Part shown: in pieces, positions 37,264 to 45,467 of the stretch
Layout of the letters: the number at the start of each line of letters is the position of its first letter
How positions within the stretch are numbered: position 1 is the first letter of the stretch
From: Mycolicibacterium alvei
GTDB taxonomy: Bacteria; Actinomycetota; Actinomycetes; Mycobacteriales; Mycobacteriaceae
Assembly (NCBI RefSeq): GCF_010727325.1
Contig: NZ_AP022565.1
Span: 1,488,001-1,552,000 of the forward strand
Length of the DNA stretch: 64,000 nt
Direction: 5' to 3'
Made by a program: the position numbers and the translations under genes
Notes under the pieces: model-generated
What the model was told of the DNA's origin: nothing
Seen by the model: the letters and a program-made list of their open reading frames with translations, nothing else
Databases searched by the model: none

Positions 37264-37578
37264 GTGAGCAACATGGTGGCGACCAACACCGACTGGGCAA
37301 CGCGCCTGCTCGATGAGGCGGCGGCGATCGTGGAGGCCGCGTGGATACGCCTGCAGCACGACGTGGCCCTGTGGGAGCGTGAACGCGCGAACCTGCCCGC
37401 CGACCGTCCTGCGCCCCGGCCCGGCCCGCCGCGTGTCGGCATCACCACCGCCGCGCGGCGGCGGCCAAGTCCACCAAGGCCAGAGGATCGTTGCCGGTGG
37501 CCGGCGCGGCCATGGCCCGCGACGCCGGTAGTCGCTACCCAGCGGTCTCCTCCGCCGCGAGCCCGGGGGTTGTTCTGA
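37264..37578 (+). CDS. Small hypothetical protein, helical N terminus
   Basis: Starts at GTG after GGGAAAGGGG. The first 50 residues look like real protein (TDWATRLLDEAAAIVEAAWIRLQHDV, amphipathic helix), but the remainder is Pro/Arg rich (PAPRPGPPRVGITTAARRR) and may be frame-shifted or disordered. It follows Hsp20 by 49 bp. No family is recognised. Confidence is in the N-terminal half only. Confidence 0.5.
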   Translation: MSNMVATNTDWATRLLDEAAAIVEAAWIRLQHDVALWERERANLPADRPAPRPGPPRVGITTAARRRPSPPRPEDRCRWPARPWPATPVVATQRSPPPRARGLF

Positions 37579-37919
37579 AAGGCGCTGTCGGACAATGGAG
37601 GTGATATTTCCGCCGATGATCAACAGCTAGCAGCGACTCCGGTGTCGCCCACAAGATTGCTATGTCGCGTCACCGCGGCCCGGCTCCAGCGTCAGAGCCG
37701 CGCCCGCGCACGCACCGCCACTGTCGGTGGCAGCTCGAAAGTGGGCCGTGCACCGCGTCGTTGCCACGCACGAGCAGGCCGCAGGATGGCTCCTCCCGGC
37801 CCGTGCCTGCTGGCCTGCTCGGGCGTTCACCAGCATCCCAGACCTCTCACCGCGGTGGCTCCCGGTTGACTCGAAACCCCCGGGAGTCACCGCATACCGC
37901 GTTCTCGGAGGCAGCAGCG
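37579..37919. other. Intergenic stretch without a supportable gene
   Basis: About 340 bases between the small helical protein and the J-domain gene. Short open frames exist in all directions but none shows a domain, a convincing start or protein-like composition. The stretch could hold remnants of a lost gene; nothing specific is seen. Confidence 0.4.
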
Positions 37920-38309
37920 ATGGTGCGCCACAATCCCGATCCCTACCTGGTGTTGGGTGTGTCACCGACGGCGACCCAGGCCGAAATCACCCGCGCCTAC
38001 CGCGCCCGGCTACGCGCCAATCACCCCGACACCCGCCACACACCGCCGTCACAAACCGCCGACGACAACCTCCGGCAAGTGCTGGCCGCCTACGCGCTGC
38101 TACGCGACCCCGTCCGCCGCGCCGACTTCGACCGCGCAACCACCCACGCCCCCGCGTCACAACCCCACCGCACAAACGGGCCGATACCTGTAAACCGCTC
38201 GCCTATCGGCGGCGTCGAGCTTCCTATCACCTACCGAACCACCAACACCGATGCACACGATGCCCCAGCGCCACCACTGCGGGCCGGACCGGTGCGCCGG
38301 CACCGATAA
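37920..38309 (+). CDS. J-domain (DnaJ-like) protein
   Basis: A 129-residue protein with an N-terminal J domain (NPDPYLVLGVSPTATQAEITRAYRARLRANHPD; the essential HPD is at about residues 35-37) and a short unstructured C-terminal tail. It lacks the Gly/Phe and zinc-finger regions of DnaJ, so it would be a specialised partner that stimulates a DnaK ATPase. Together with Hsp20 and the HspR-like gene it supports a chaperone island. Confidence 0.85.
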   Translation: MVRHNPDPYLVLGVSPTATQAEITRAYRARLRANHPDTRHTPPSQTADDNLRQVLAAYALLRDPVRRADFDRATTHAPASQPHRTNGPIPVNRSPIGGVELPITYRTTNTDAHDAPAPPLRAGPVRRHR

Positions 38310-38375
38310 ATGCGCGATTCACACAACAGCAACTCGCGCACAACCCCAATCACCATTCCACCCACGGAGGACCGC

Positions 38376-38453
38376 ATGAGCACCACCAGCACCCGCTTCA
38401 CCACCCCGACCACAGATCACCGCAAGCCTCCAACACGGTGGTTTTCGTCGAGG
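38376..38453 (+). pseudogene. Truncated gene start fused to a yraN fragment
   Basis: A proper start (ATG with ACGGAGGA at 38364) encodes MSTTSTRFTTPTTDH..., then at about 38426 the sequence becomes an inverted copy of yraN coding DNA, and the frame stops at TAA 38451. The 5' end of a lost gene was evidently joined to foreign sequence. The original gene is not identifiable from 17 codons. Confidence 0.65.
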
Positions 38454-38463
38454 TAAAGACCCG
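38426..38463 (+). repeat. Inverted duplicate of a yraN core segment
   Basis: Matches the yraN sense strand (complement of 35428-35465) at 37 of 38 positions and would encode ASNTVVFVEVKTR in one frame. It leads directly into the right copy of the 35-bp boundary repeat, sharing AGACCCG with it as a microhomology junction. Confidence 0.85.
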
Positions 38464-38491
38464 GCTCAGTCGGGCCGACTTATCCCCAGCG
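38457..38491 (+). repeat. Island boundary direct repeat, right copy
   Basis: Partner of the repeat at 35634-35668, two mismatches in 35. It lies immediately after the yraN scrap and 13 bp before the universal stress protein stop codon. Confidence 0.8.
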
Positions 38492-38503
38492 TGGTGTCCA
38501 CAA

Positions 38504-39256
38504 TTAGTTGCGCACCAACAGCACCGAGCGGTTGGCGCGACCGAGGACCGGGTGATAGTCCAGCCGGACGAGTCGGCCGATACGTTCAGCGTCAGCGCTG
38601 CCAACCACGGCCAATTGGATTGATTCATTGTCGTTCTCGATGCTCCGCGGACGGGTTTGACTCGTTGCGACGGTCTGCACGCGGACATCTGGATAGCGCC
38701 TCACCCAGCTGTCGAGCCGCCTGTCGATCAACAGGACCGGCGCCTTGCGCAGCCGGCCTTCGGCCATCGCGCGGCCCACCACCGCGTCGTTGTCGGGCTC
38801 GTCGTTTTGCACCACCGCGATCCAACCGCCCTGCCCCTGCGACGTGCCGCCGGCCCGGATGACCGCCACCTCGCATTGCGCATATTTCACCAGAGCAGCA
38901 GCGGTCGGACCGAGCGGCATACCTGCGCAAGGTCCCTTACCCGCTGATCCGACACACACCATCGACGCGGCACGGGACTCCTCGATCAACACACAACCTG
39001 GACGGCCTCGCACCACGGCGGTTTCGATGTCGACCGGTGTTCCCATGGCCCCGATAATCGTCTGGGCGCGCGACAGCGCCGACTCGGCGGCGTCAGCGGT
39101 GTGCGCCGTGGCCCGGTTCGCGGGACTCGCGTAGACGAGGCGGAGTGGCACACCACGGTTGACTGCCTCGGAAACCGCCCAGGTGGCCGCGTCGATCGCG
39201 GCTTGGGAGCCGTCGATACCCACAACCACCGACCGCGGCCGGTTCTGCTGCGACAT
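38504..39256 (-). CDS. Universal stress protein (tandem USP domains, second shortened)
   Basis: A 250-residue USP-family protein. The first domain (VVVGIDGSQAAIDAATWAV to VAVIRAG) has the ATP-binding G-2x-G-9x-G-S/T pattern in GSAGKGPCAGMPLGPT. The second half (WIAVVQNDEPDNDAVVGRAM to ANRSVLLVRN) is a reduced domain, shorter than the usual 290-residue mycobacterial pair. It follows the DUF5994 gene by 2 bases, so the two are co-transcribed. Likely a dormancy or stress adaptation protein. Confidence 0.88.
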   Translation of the reverse strand: MSQQNRPRSVVVGIDGSQAAIDAATWAVSEAVNRGVPLRLVYASPANRATAHTADAAESALSRAQTIIGAMGTPVDIETAVVRGRPGCVLIEESRAASMVCVGSAGKGPCAGMPLGPTAAALVKYAQCEVAVIRAGGTSQGQGGWIAVVQNDEPDNDAVVGRAMAEGRLRKAPVLLIDRRLDSWVRRYPDVRVQTVATSQTRPRSIENDNESIQLAVVGSADAERIGRLVRLDYHPVLGRANRSVLLVRN

Positions 39257-39258
39257 GG

Positions 39259-39882
39259 CTATCGTCCCGTCTTCGATATCACTGAAACATGTTGCGGCGG
39301 ATCGTCTATCCGTGTCTCAGTTGCGGCCGTCGGGGTGCGTTCACCGAGTCCATCGGGCCGGCGCCGCAATGACCCACCTTCGGACTCCCACCGCTGTTGC
39401 GCCAACAATGCGAGACGTCGCTCCTCTGCTTCGTCCTGCCCGACCCCGAGCAGTCCGTCGGGGGTGGACATGTCGTCGGCGGACGACGCCGTCATGACAG
39501 CCGTGTATGCCAGGACAGGATCGGTATGAGGAGGAACAACCAGCAGAACCAGCGTGCCGAAGTCCTCACCGATCACCGACAGCGTGTTGGTCGAGGTATT
39601 GCCGGAGCCCTCGAGGATGATGCTGTGGCCCTCGAACTCCATCCGCAATGACGCTGGTGCCCAACTGGTCTCGTCGTACACGACCCGTTCGACGGAGCTC
39701 AGCTGCGGCGGCAGGGCTGCCAGCAGCGGCGGCAGTTCGGTGAACAGTTGATCGGTTCGGGGCCACCAGGCGCCCTGCACATGCCCGCGGGACCGCTGAG
39801 CGGGCTTCAATCGCAGCCTAATGCCACCGACTGCCGATCGGCGCACCGGCGCCGCCTCCAAGACCATCGTTGATGCGGACAT
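39259..39882 (-). CDS. DUF5994 family protein
   Basis: A 207-residue protein matching my recollection of DUF5994: GGIRLRLKPAQRSRGHVQGAWWPRT followed by LPPLLAALPPQLSSVERVVYDETSW. The C-terminal third is charged and probably disordered. ATG 39882 has a GGAGGCTC ribosome binding site, and the frame upstream to 40008 covers the divergent promoter. Family function is unknown; it is often near USP genes in mycobacteria. Confidence 0.75.
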   Translation of the reverse strand: MSASTMVLEAAPVRRSAVGGIRLRLKPAQRSRGHVQGAWWPRTDQLFTELPPLLAALPPQLSSVERVVYDETSWAPASLRMEFEGHSIILEGSGNTSTNTLSVIGEDFGTLVLLVVPPHTDPVLAYTAVMTASSADDMSTPDGLLGVGQDEAEERRLALLAQQRWESEGGSLRRRPDGLGERTPTAATETRIDDPPQHVSVISKTGR

Positions 39883-40039
39883 GTGAGCCTCCTGCCAGGA
39901 CTGGTGTGACGAATGCGGCAGCAGGAACCAAGTGGCATCGGTGCGTGTAGCCATGAGGCCGGTCTGCGATACGTCGCCGACCACATTCTGGGCACTATCG
40001 ACGGTCATCGCCGACCCATTTCTCGCGATCCTGCTAATA

Positions 40040-40057
40040 TAGAGGAAGTATATCCTT
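40040..40057. promoter_or_regulatory. TAGAGGA-N6-TCCTT operator-like site, copy 1
   Basis: Located 27 bp ahead of the HTH regulator start, right after TAATAT (40035-40040), a possible -10. The core AGGA-N6-TCCT is a dyad. The same extended motif recurs in the promoter of the glyoxalase-like gene, pointing to autoregulation and control of that gene by the regulator. Confidence 0.6.
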
Positions 40058-40083
40058 TAAATATAAGAAGAGTAAGGGCGCTG

Positions 40084-40911
40084 ATGGGCGAGGAAGCAGA
40101 CTCCAAGTCCGGGCGTAGCCGACGAGATCGCCTGCCTCGCAACGGGCAACGTGAGCGAGTGCTGCAGATGGTGCGTGCTGACGGCGGCGTGATCGACGCC
40201 GTCGAGCTCGCCACACGCATCGGGTTGCACGTCACCACCGTCCGCTTCCACCTGGACGCATTGTGCGACGAGGGAGCGATCGAACGGACCCGGATAAGCC
40301 GGGACGGCGTGGGCCGCCCCCGCACCGGATACCGCGCCGTCGAGGAGCGGCTGGACTATCGGATACTCGCCGAGATGCTCGCGATGGAGCTCGGCGACAC
40401 GGTGGAGGAACGCGCGCGGCGTGCACAGCACATCGGCCGGTCGTGGGCAGACCGGATCGCAGGTTTGCGCGCTCAAACTGTCCCGACCCCAGGGGATACC
40501 GAAACCGAGTCGGTCGGTGACCAGCTGGATCGAAAGGCCAACCTCGCCACCGCGGTGTTCGACCGGATGGGGTTCGGCCCCGAACTCGCCGCCGAATCCG
40601 AACCGACCGCTTCGCTATCGGCCGACAGTGCGCAGATCGTCGCACGAGAACGGGTGATTCGGCTACGCGCCTGCCCGGTACGGGAGTTGTCCCGAGCCCA
40701 CCCCGAGGTGGGTTGCGCCATCCACCTGGGATTGCTGCAGGGCCTACTCGACCACGCCGCGGCCCCCGCGGGACAACCCGACCCACCGCAACGCGCACTG
40801 TTCGGCAGGCTCGACCCATTTGTCGAACCGGACTTGTGCATAGCCAGGTTGCACGCCTCACCCAGCTCCACGCGTGATCGCAGCGACAAAACCGCCACCG
40901 AGACATCATGA
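40084..40911 (+). CDS. Helix-turn-helix regulator with C-terminal cysteine motif (ArsR/SufR-like)
   Basis: A 275-residue regulator: N-terminal winged helix (RVLQMVRADGGVIDAVELAT then GLHVTTVRFHLDALCDEGAIE) and a C-terminal domain ending in LRACPVRELSRAHPEVGCAIHLGLLQGLLDH. The Cys-rich segment resembles that of SufR-type and related regulators, where Cys ligate an Fe-S cluster or sense redox; whether enough ligands remain here is unclear. ATG 40084 is used because upstream is AT-rich promoter. It likely controls itself and the glyoxalase-like gene through the shared motif. Confidence 0.75.
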   Translation: MGEEADSKSGRSRRDRLPRNGQRERVLQMVRADGGVIDAVELATRIGLHVTTVRFHLDALCDEGAIERTRISRDGVGRPRTGYRAVEERLDYRILAEMLAMELGDTVEERARRAQHIGRSWADRIAGLRAQTVPTPGDTETESVGDQLDRKANLATAVFDRMGFGPELAAESEPTASLSADSAQIVARERVIRLRACPVRELSRAHPEVGCAIHLGLLQGLLDHAAAPAGQPDPPQRALFGRLDPFVEPDLCIARLHASPSSTRDRSDKTATETS

Positions 40912-41007
40912 CCCCGCGACGAAACGTCACGGTCCACCGAGCTACGCAAGTGGTACAGCCACGACCCCGATCGACCGAAAGTCGACATCACGGGCGAAGG
41001 GCGTGCC

Positions 41008-41517
41008 TCAACGACTCTGCGCTGCAGTCTTGTTCGGCCGGCGTGCAGCGCCTGCGCGGGCCCCGGCCTGCACCACTCCGCGCAGCCGCGAGGCGATGAG
41101 TTCTCGTGGCAGCCGGTCCGGGCTGGGATAGGCGACGATGGCCCTGCCATGGTCGGGGTCGCACCCCTCCACGAATGTCACCCCGTTCTCGGTGTAGGTG
41201 TAGGTGGCCGGATCGTGAGCCTGCAGGCGAGCCGTCACCCGGTCCAGCTCGGCTTGGCTGTCGGTGGTCCACATCAGGTACTGGATACCGATGACGCCCA
41301 GGCCTGGTCGGGCATACGAGCCCGCCGTGTGCAGATACAGCTGAAATCCGTCCGGCGTCAACAGCAGCGCCGAGTCCCGTTCACGAAGGGCGACGCTGCA
41401 GCAGAAAACATCGCGATAGAACTTCACTGATCGGTCCAAGTCGGACACCCGCATCACAGCCGAAGCGACCGCCGTTGCGACACAGCCAGTTTGAGTTTGT
41501 TCAGTCGACTGCTTCAT
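41008..41517 (-). CDS. VOC-superfamily (glyoxalase/bleomycin-resistance-like) protein
   Basis: A 169-residue vicinal-oxygen-chelate protein (VMRVSDLDRSVKFYRDVFCC, LLLTPDGFQLYLH, ENGVTFVEGCDPDHGRAIVAY). Possible roles are glyoxalase, dioxygenase or drug binding; the sequence does not decide. The tail beyond residue 145 (VVQAGARAGAARRPNKTAAQ) is low complexity. It converges on the HTH regulator and has its own promoter with a copy of the regulator's presumed operator. Confidence 0.82.
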   Translation of the reverse strand: MKQSTEQTQTGCVATAVASAVMRVSDLDRSVKFYRDVFCCSVALRERDSALLLTPDGFQLYLHTAGSYARPGLGVIGIQYLMWTTDSQAELDRVTARLQAHDPATYTYTENGVTFVEGCDPDHGRAIVAYPSPDRLPRELIASRLRGVVQAGARAGAARRPNKTAAQSR

Positions 41518-41536
41518 GGCCTCAACCCAGACTATT

Positions 41537-41554
41537 TAGAGGATTATCATCCTT
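41537..41554. promoter_or_regulatory. TAGAGGA-N6-TCCTT operator-like site, copy 2
   Basis: Same extended dyad as at 40040, 20 bp ahead of the glyoxalase-like start codon. It sits at the expected transcription start for the -10 at 41553-41558 (minus strand), a position where a bound protein would repress. Confidence 0.6.
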
Positions 41555-41580
41555 CATACTAGCACGGAGGCCGCCGTCAA
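41553..41580 (-). promoter_or_regulatory. Candidate promoter of the glyoxalase-like gene
   Basis: On the minus strand TTGACG (41575-41580) and TATGAA (41553-41558) are separated by 16 bp. The operator-like dyad begins directly downstream of the -10. Confidence 0.45.
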
Positions 41581-41767
41581 ATCATTTTTACAAGTGATTA
41601 TTGGAGTAATATTGGGCCCATGACATACGTGATCGGGCCACCGTGCGTTGACGTCAAAGACCGCCCGCCACAGGGCTACTGATGCCCGCCGATCTGGCAA
41701 CCCATCATCCGGAGGATCGATCTCCCGGGACGAATAACGATGTGCAGACCAACACAGGAGAATTCGT

Positions 41768-42055
41768 ATGAGCGGCCACCCGCCGGCCCTCGAGGCACTC
41801 GGCGATCACGACTATCTGGTCCGGTTTCAGCAGGGCGACGACACCGTGGTCGTGCGCGTTCACGCTGACCCTACGGTCGTTGCACAGATCTGCGATGACG
41901 AACTGCGCGTCGTCGAGGCGACCGCGGCCTACCTGATCGCGCGTCAAAGCGCCGACGATCTGCCCGAGGAAGTCGACCTCGACACGGTCGCCGAAGCCTA
42001 CGACGGTTATATCGCCGACCTCCACCGCCAGTTGGCGCCGCCCCCGATCCAGTGA
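41768..42055 (+). CDS. Conserved-looking small hypothetical protein
   Basis: A 95-residue acidic protein starting at ATG 8 bp after AGGAGA. The sequence (HDYLVRFQQGDDTVVVRVHADPTVVAQICDDELRVVEATAAYLIARQ) is protein-like and probably an alpha/beta fold, but I do not recognise a family. It has no signal peptide. It stands alone on the plus strand between the glyoxalase-like and secreted-protein genes. Confidence 0.7.
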   Translation: MSGHPPALEALGDHDYLVRFQQGDDTVVVRVHADPTVVAQICDDELRVVEATAAYLIARQSADDLPEEVDLDTVAEAYDGYIADLHRQLAPPPIQ

Positions 42056-42298
42056 GTACCTGGGCCCTTGCACTCGCCGTCAGGCGTCAGCCCAATTCAC
42101 CGACAACATCGTTAGTGCGCAATAGATTTCAAAAACCAAGCGTCAAGGCGGTTATCGTCGCCGCCGCGCCTGTCATCCGAACGACGCAATCTTCACCAAG
42201 GCGCCAAACAGCAAACCCCGACAGGCTACTCTCTGCTGGTAAGGCTACAACTCGGCAACCTGCCGTGGTGAGTCGGCCCAGTGAACGCAGGTATCGAC

Positions 42299-42649
42299 AT
42301 GAACGTCATGAAACTGCTCATCGGCGTCGCGACCCTGACGACGGCACTGACCCTCTCACCACCCGCGTGGGCCGACCCTGACCCGCACATCCCAGACGGT
42401 AACGCTGGGTGGTGCCCGGGCGGCGACTACCGCGAGAAACTCTCCGGCGGCGGCAGATACTGCCTCGGCGAACCGTTCTCGAACGGCGCGTTCTACGCGC
42501 AACGTTGGGGCCACAGTCCGAGTCCTTTCGGCCCGGGCTATTGGATGGACGGAAAGTCGTGCAGCGTGATGGTCGAGGGAACGGTCCAAGGTGGTATCCC
42601 CTACGGCGGTGTCCCAGATTGCAACGGCGGGCCACGGGTTCTGCACTGA
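42299..42649 (+). CDS. Small secreted cysteine-containing protein
   Basis: A 116-residue exported protein. The signal peptide (MKLLIGVATLTTALTLSPPAWA) is followed by DPDPHIPDGNAGWCPGGDY. The mature part has four Cys (WCPGG, YCLGE, SCSVM, DCNGG), enough for two disulfides, and a Gly/Pro/aromatic-rich composition seen in many short mycobacterial secreted proteins of unknown function. The ATG at 42308 is an alternative start. Confidence 0.75.
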   Translation: MNVMKLLIGVATLTTALTLSPPAWADPDPHIPDGNAGWCPGGDYREKLSGGGRYCLGEPFSNGAFYAQRWGHSPSPFGPGYWMDGKSCSVMVEGTVQGGIPYGGVPDCNGGPRVLH

Positions 42650-42840
42650 CCCCAGCAGCGCCCGCTCGGCTCTCAACCCTCACGGCCCCGTCGACAGAGG
42701 TGCCGCGCCGATCTGGGCGCATACGGTCCCGCCGGCCCGGGTCATCCCGGAGTGCCACGCCGACCGGACACCGCCGCATGTTCCACCCCTCCGCGATTCC
42801 CGCCGTCTGAGGCTTGGCGCCAACGCGCCCGGTACTGTAC

Positions 42841-42859
42841 TTAGGTGATGCTCAGCTAA
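42841..42859. promoter_or_regulatory. Candidate IdeR iron box
   Basis: TTAGGTGATGCTCAGCTAA matches the mycobacterial IdeR consensus TTAGGTTAGGCTAACCTAA at 15 of 19 positions, including both outer TTAGGT and CTAA arms. It lies 20 bp ahead of the lipoprotein start codon and just downstream of a possible promoter (TTGGCG-N16-TGTACT, 42814-42841), so iron-bound IdeR would repress the transporter operon. Confidence 0.75.
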
Positions 42860-42878
42860 CGCCGAAGGGATTCACTTG

Positions 42879-43895
42879 ATGCGCACACGTTGGGGCCGCC
42901 GGGCTGCTGCTGCCCTGTCTGCTGTCGCCATAGCCGCCGGCCTGGTCGGGTGCTCCGGTTCGGGGTCTGACGAGCTGCTGATCTACAACGCTCAGCACGA
43001 GTCCCTCACCAAGGAATGGATCGACGCCTTCACCAAGGAGACCGGCATCAAGGTCACCTATCGGCAGGGCGGTGACACCGAGCTCGGCAACCAACTGGTG
43101 GCCGAGGGCAACGCCTCACCGGCCGATGTCTTCCTCACCGAGAACTCCCCCGCGATGGCCGCCGTCGAGCGGGCCGGATTGTTCGCCGACGTCGAGCAGC
43201 AGACCCTCGATCAGGTTCCGGTGCAATACCGGCCGTCGTCGGGTAAATGGACCGGTGTGGCGGCACGGTCGACGGTTTTCGTCTACAACAAGGCCAAGCT
43301 GCCGACCGACCAGCTGCCCCGATCGATCATGGATCTGCAGCAGCCGCAGTGGAAGGGTCGGTGGGGTGCACCGCCGGCCAAGGCGGACTTCCAGGCCATC
43401 GTCGCAGCCATGCTGGAACTGACCGGCGAGCCGGCCACCGCGCAGTGGCTGGCCGGGTTGAAGGCCAATGCCGTGGTGCTCCAGGACAATATCGCCACCC
43501 TGCGCGCCGTCAACGCCGGCGAGGTCGACGGCGGAATCATCTACCACTACTACTGGTTCCGCGATCAATCCAAGACCAAGGAGATCAGCGGCAACACCGC
43601 ACTGCACTACTTCAAGAACGAAGATCCCGGAGCGTTCGTCAGCCTGTCCGGCGGCGGTGTCCTGAGATCGAGCAAGAAGCAGGATCAAGCCCAGCAGTTC
43701 GTCCGGTTCATCACCGGCAAGGCCGGCCAGGAAGTACTGGAAAAGGGCACCTCGTTCGAGTACCCCGTCGCCAGCGGGGTCGCCGCCAATCCGGCCCTGC
43801 CACCGCTGGACACGTTGCAGGCGCCCGCGGTCAACCCGTCCAATCTCGATGCCGCCAAGGTCACCGACCTGATGACAAAGGCTGGCTTGCTGTAA
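42879..43895 (+). CDS. Ferric-iron ABC transporter substrate-binding lipoprotein (FbpA-like)
   Basis: A 338-residue periplasmic-binding-type protein of the AfuA/FbpA iron group. The N terminus has a signal peptide with lipobox LVGC (lipid-modified Cys near residue 25). The mature part begins DELLIYNAQHESLTKEWIDAF, typical of ferric binding proteins, and carries the IYHYYWFRDQ tyrosine cluster that corresponds to the paired iron-ligand tyrosines. ATG 42879 is used. It begins the iron-box operon, so it should deliver Fe3+ or a ferric chelate to the adjacent permease. Confidence 0.92.
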   Translation: MRTRWGRRAAAALSAVAIAAGLVGCSGSGSDELLIYNAQHESLTKEWIDAFTKETGIKVTYRQGGDTELGNQLVAEGNASPADVFLTENSPAMAAVERAGLFADVEQQTLDQVPVQYRPSSGKWTGVAARSTVFVYNKAKLPTDQLPRSIMDLQQPQWKGRWGAPPAKADFQAIVAAMLELTGEPATAQWLAGLKANAVVLQDNIATLRAVNAGEVDGGIIYHYYWFRDQSKTKEISGNTALHYFKNEDPGAFVSLSGGGVLRSSKKQDQAQQFVRFITGKAGQEVLEKGTSFEYPVASGVAANPALPPLDTLQAPAVNPSNLDAAKVTDLMTKAGLL

Positions 43896-45467
43896 TTGGT
43901 CGCGACAGAAGCACCGCCGGTTCAGCCGGTCCCGCAACGTTCGGCAGGCTCCAGGCCGGGACCGGTACTGAGCACGGCGGTGGTCCTGTTGCTGGCCGCC
44001 ACGTTCATCCCGCTGGGCTACGTCGGCTGGTCGGTGGTCACGACCGGCCCGAGCCGGGTGATCGAGCTGGTGGTGCGCCCCCGCGTCGCAGAATTGCTGC
44101 TCAACACCGTGGGCCTGGTCCTGATCACGGTGCCCGTATGCGTGGTGCTCGGCGTCGGTGCGGCGTGGCTGGTTGAGCGCACCGACCTGCCGGGCCGGAC
44201 GTGGTGGCGCCCGGTGTTCGTTGCGCCGCTGGCCGTACCCGCGTTCGTCAACAGCTACGCCTGGGTCAGCGTTGTGCCGTCGCTGCACGGATTGCCGGCG
44301 GGCGTGCTGATCGCAACACTGTCCTACTTCCCGTTCGTCTACGTGCCCGCGGCTGCCACCCTGCGCCGCATCGATCCCGCATTGGAGGAATCGGCCCGGG
44401 CGCTGGGATCGGGGTCCTCGGGGGTGTTCTTCCGGGTGGTGCTGCCGCAGCTGCGGCTGGCGATCCTGGGCGGCGCCCTGCTGATCGGTGTCCACCTGCT
44501 GGCCGAATACGGCGCGTTCGCGATGATCCGCTTCTCGACCTTCACCACCGCGATCTTCGAACAGTTCCAGGCCACGTTCGATGGTGCCGCCGGAGCCACC
44601 CTCGCCGCCGTCCTCGTGCTGTTGTGCCTGCTGCTGTTGGTCACCGAGGCCGCGGCCCGCGGCAATGCCCGCTTTGCCCGGGTCGGCTCGGGCGCTCAGC
44701 GAACCACCACCCCAATGCGCCTGGGCCGCACCATGTTGCCGGCCACCGCCGGGCTCCTGGTACTGGCGGCCCTGGCATTGGGCGTGCCGTTGTGGACGCT
44801 GACACGGTGGTTGTGGATCGGCGGCACACAGATCTGGGAACCCGCGGAGATCGGTACCGCGTTGGCCCAGACCGCCGCACTGGCCGGCGCAGCGGCGGTT
44901 CTGACCACGGTGCTGGCCTTCCCGTTCGCCTGGGTGGCGGTCCGGTACCGGGGTCTGCTGGCCCGCTCGATCGAAGGCGCCAACTTCATCACCAGCTCGA
45001 TGCCCGGTATCGTCACCGCGCTGGCCCTGGTCACCGTGGCGATCCGCTACGCTCCCCCGCTGTATCAGACTGCGGCCCTGGTGATCTGCGCCTATGTGCT
45101 GCTGTTCCTACCGCGCGCGCTGGTCAGCCTGCGCTCGGGCCTGGCGCAGGTGCCGCCGTCGGTGGAAGAGGCCTCACGCTCGTTGGGCGCGTCGCCGACA
45201 CGCACGTTCGTGCGCATCACCCTGCGGCTGACCGCCCCGGCCGCAGCTGCCGGCGCCTCACTGGTATTCGTTGCGGTGGCAACGGAATTGACTGCGACGC
45301 TGTTGCTCGCCCCCACCGGCACCCGCACCCTGGCGATGCGGTTCTGGTCGCTGAGCAGCGAGTTGGACTACGCCGCGGCCGCCCCCTACGCGCTGATGCT
45401 GATCGCGCTGTCCGTACCGGTGACTCTGATGCTGTTGCGTCAGTCGACGAAGGTGGCTGCCCTGTGA
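43896..45467 (+). CDS. Ferric-iron ABC transporter permease (FbpB-like, fused two-domain)
   Basis: A 523-residue inner-membrane permease made of two consecutive six-helix BPD_transp units, as in FbpB/AfuB. Both EAA loops are readable: EESARALGSGSSGVFFRVV and EEASRSLGASPTRTFVRIT. The start is TTG directly after the lipoprotein stop codon (TAATTG), so translation is coupled. It overlaps the ATPase start by 4 bases. Confidence 0.92.
   Translation: MVATEAPPVQPVPQRSAGSRPGPVLSTAVVLLLAATFIPLGYVGWSVVTTGPSRVIELVVRPRVAELLLNTVGLVLITVPVCVVLGVGAAWLVERTDLPGRTWWRPVFVAPLAVPAFVNSYAWVSVVPSLHGLPAGVLIATLSYFPFVYVPAAATLRRIDPALEESARALGSGSSGVFFRVVLPQLRLAILGGALLIGVHLLAEYGAFAMIRFSTFTTAIFEQFQATFDGAAGATLAAVLVLLCLLLLVTEAAARGNARFARVGSGAQRTTTPMRLGRTMLPATAGLLVLAALALGVPLWTLTRWLWIGGTQIWEPAEIGTALAQTAALAGAAAVLTTVLAFPFAWVAVRYRGLLARSIEGANFITSSMPGIVTALALVTVAIRYAPPLYQTAALVICAYVLLFLPRALVSLRSGLAQVPPSVEEASRSLGASPTRTFVRITLRLTAPAAAAGASLVFVAVATELTATLLLAPTGTRTLAMRFWSLSSELDYAAAAPYALMLIALSVPVTLMLLRQSTKVAAL

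Noticed and set aside
37579..37919. Short open frames before the J-domain gene
   Set aside because: None has a good start, conserved-looking composition or a domain; extensions of the J-domain frame upstream are Arg/Pro/Ser-rich noise.
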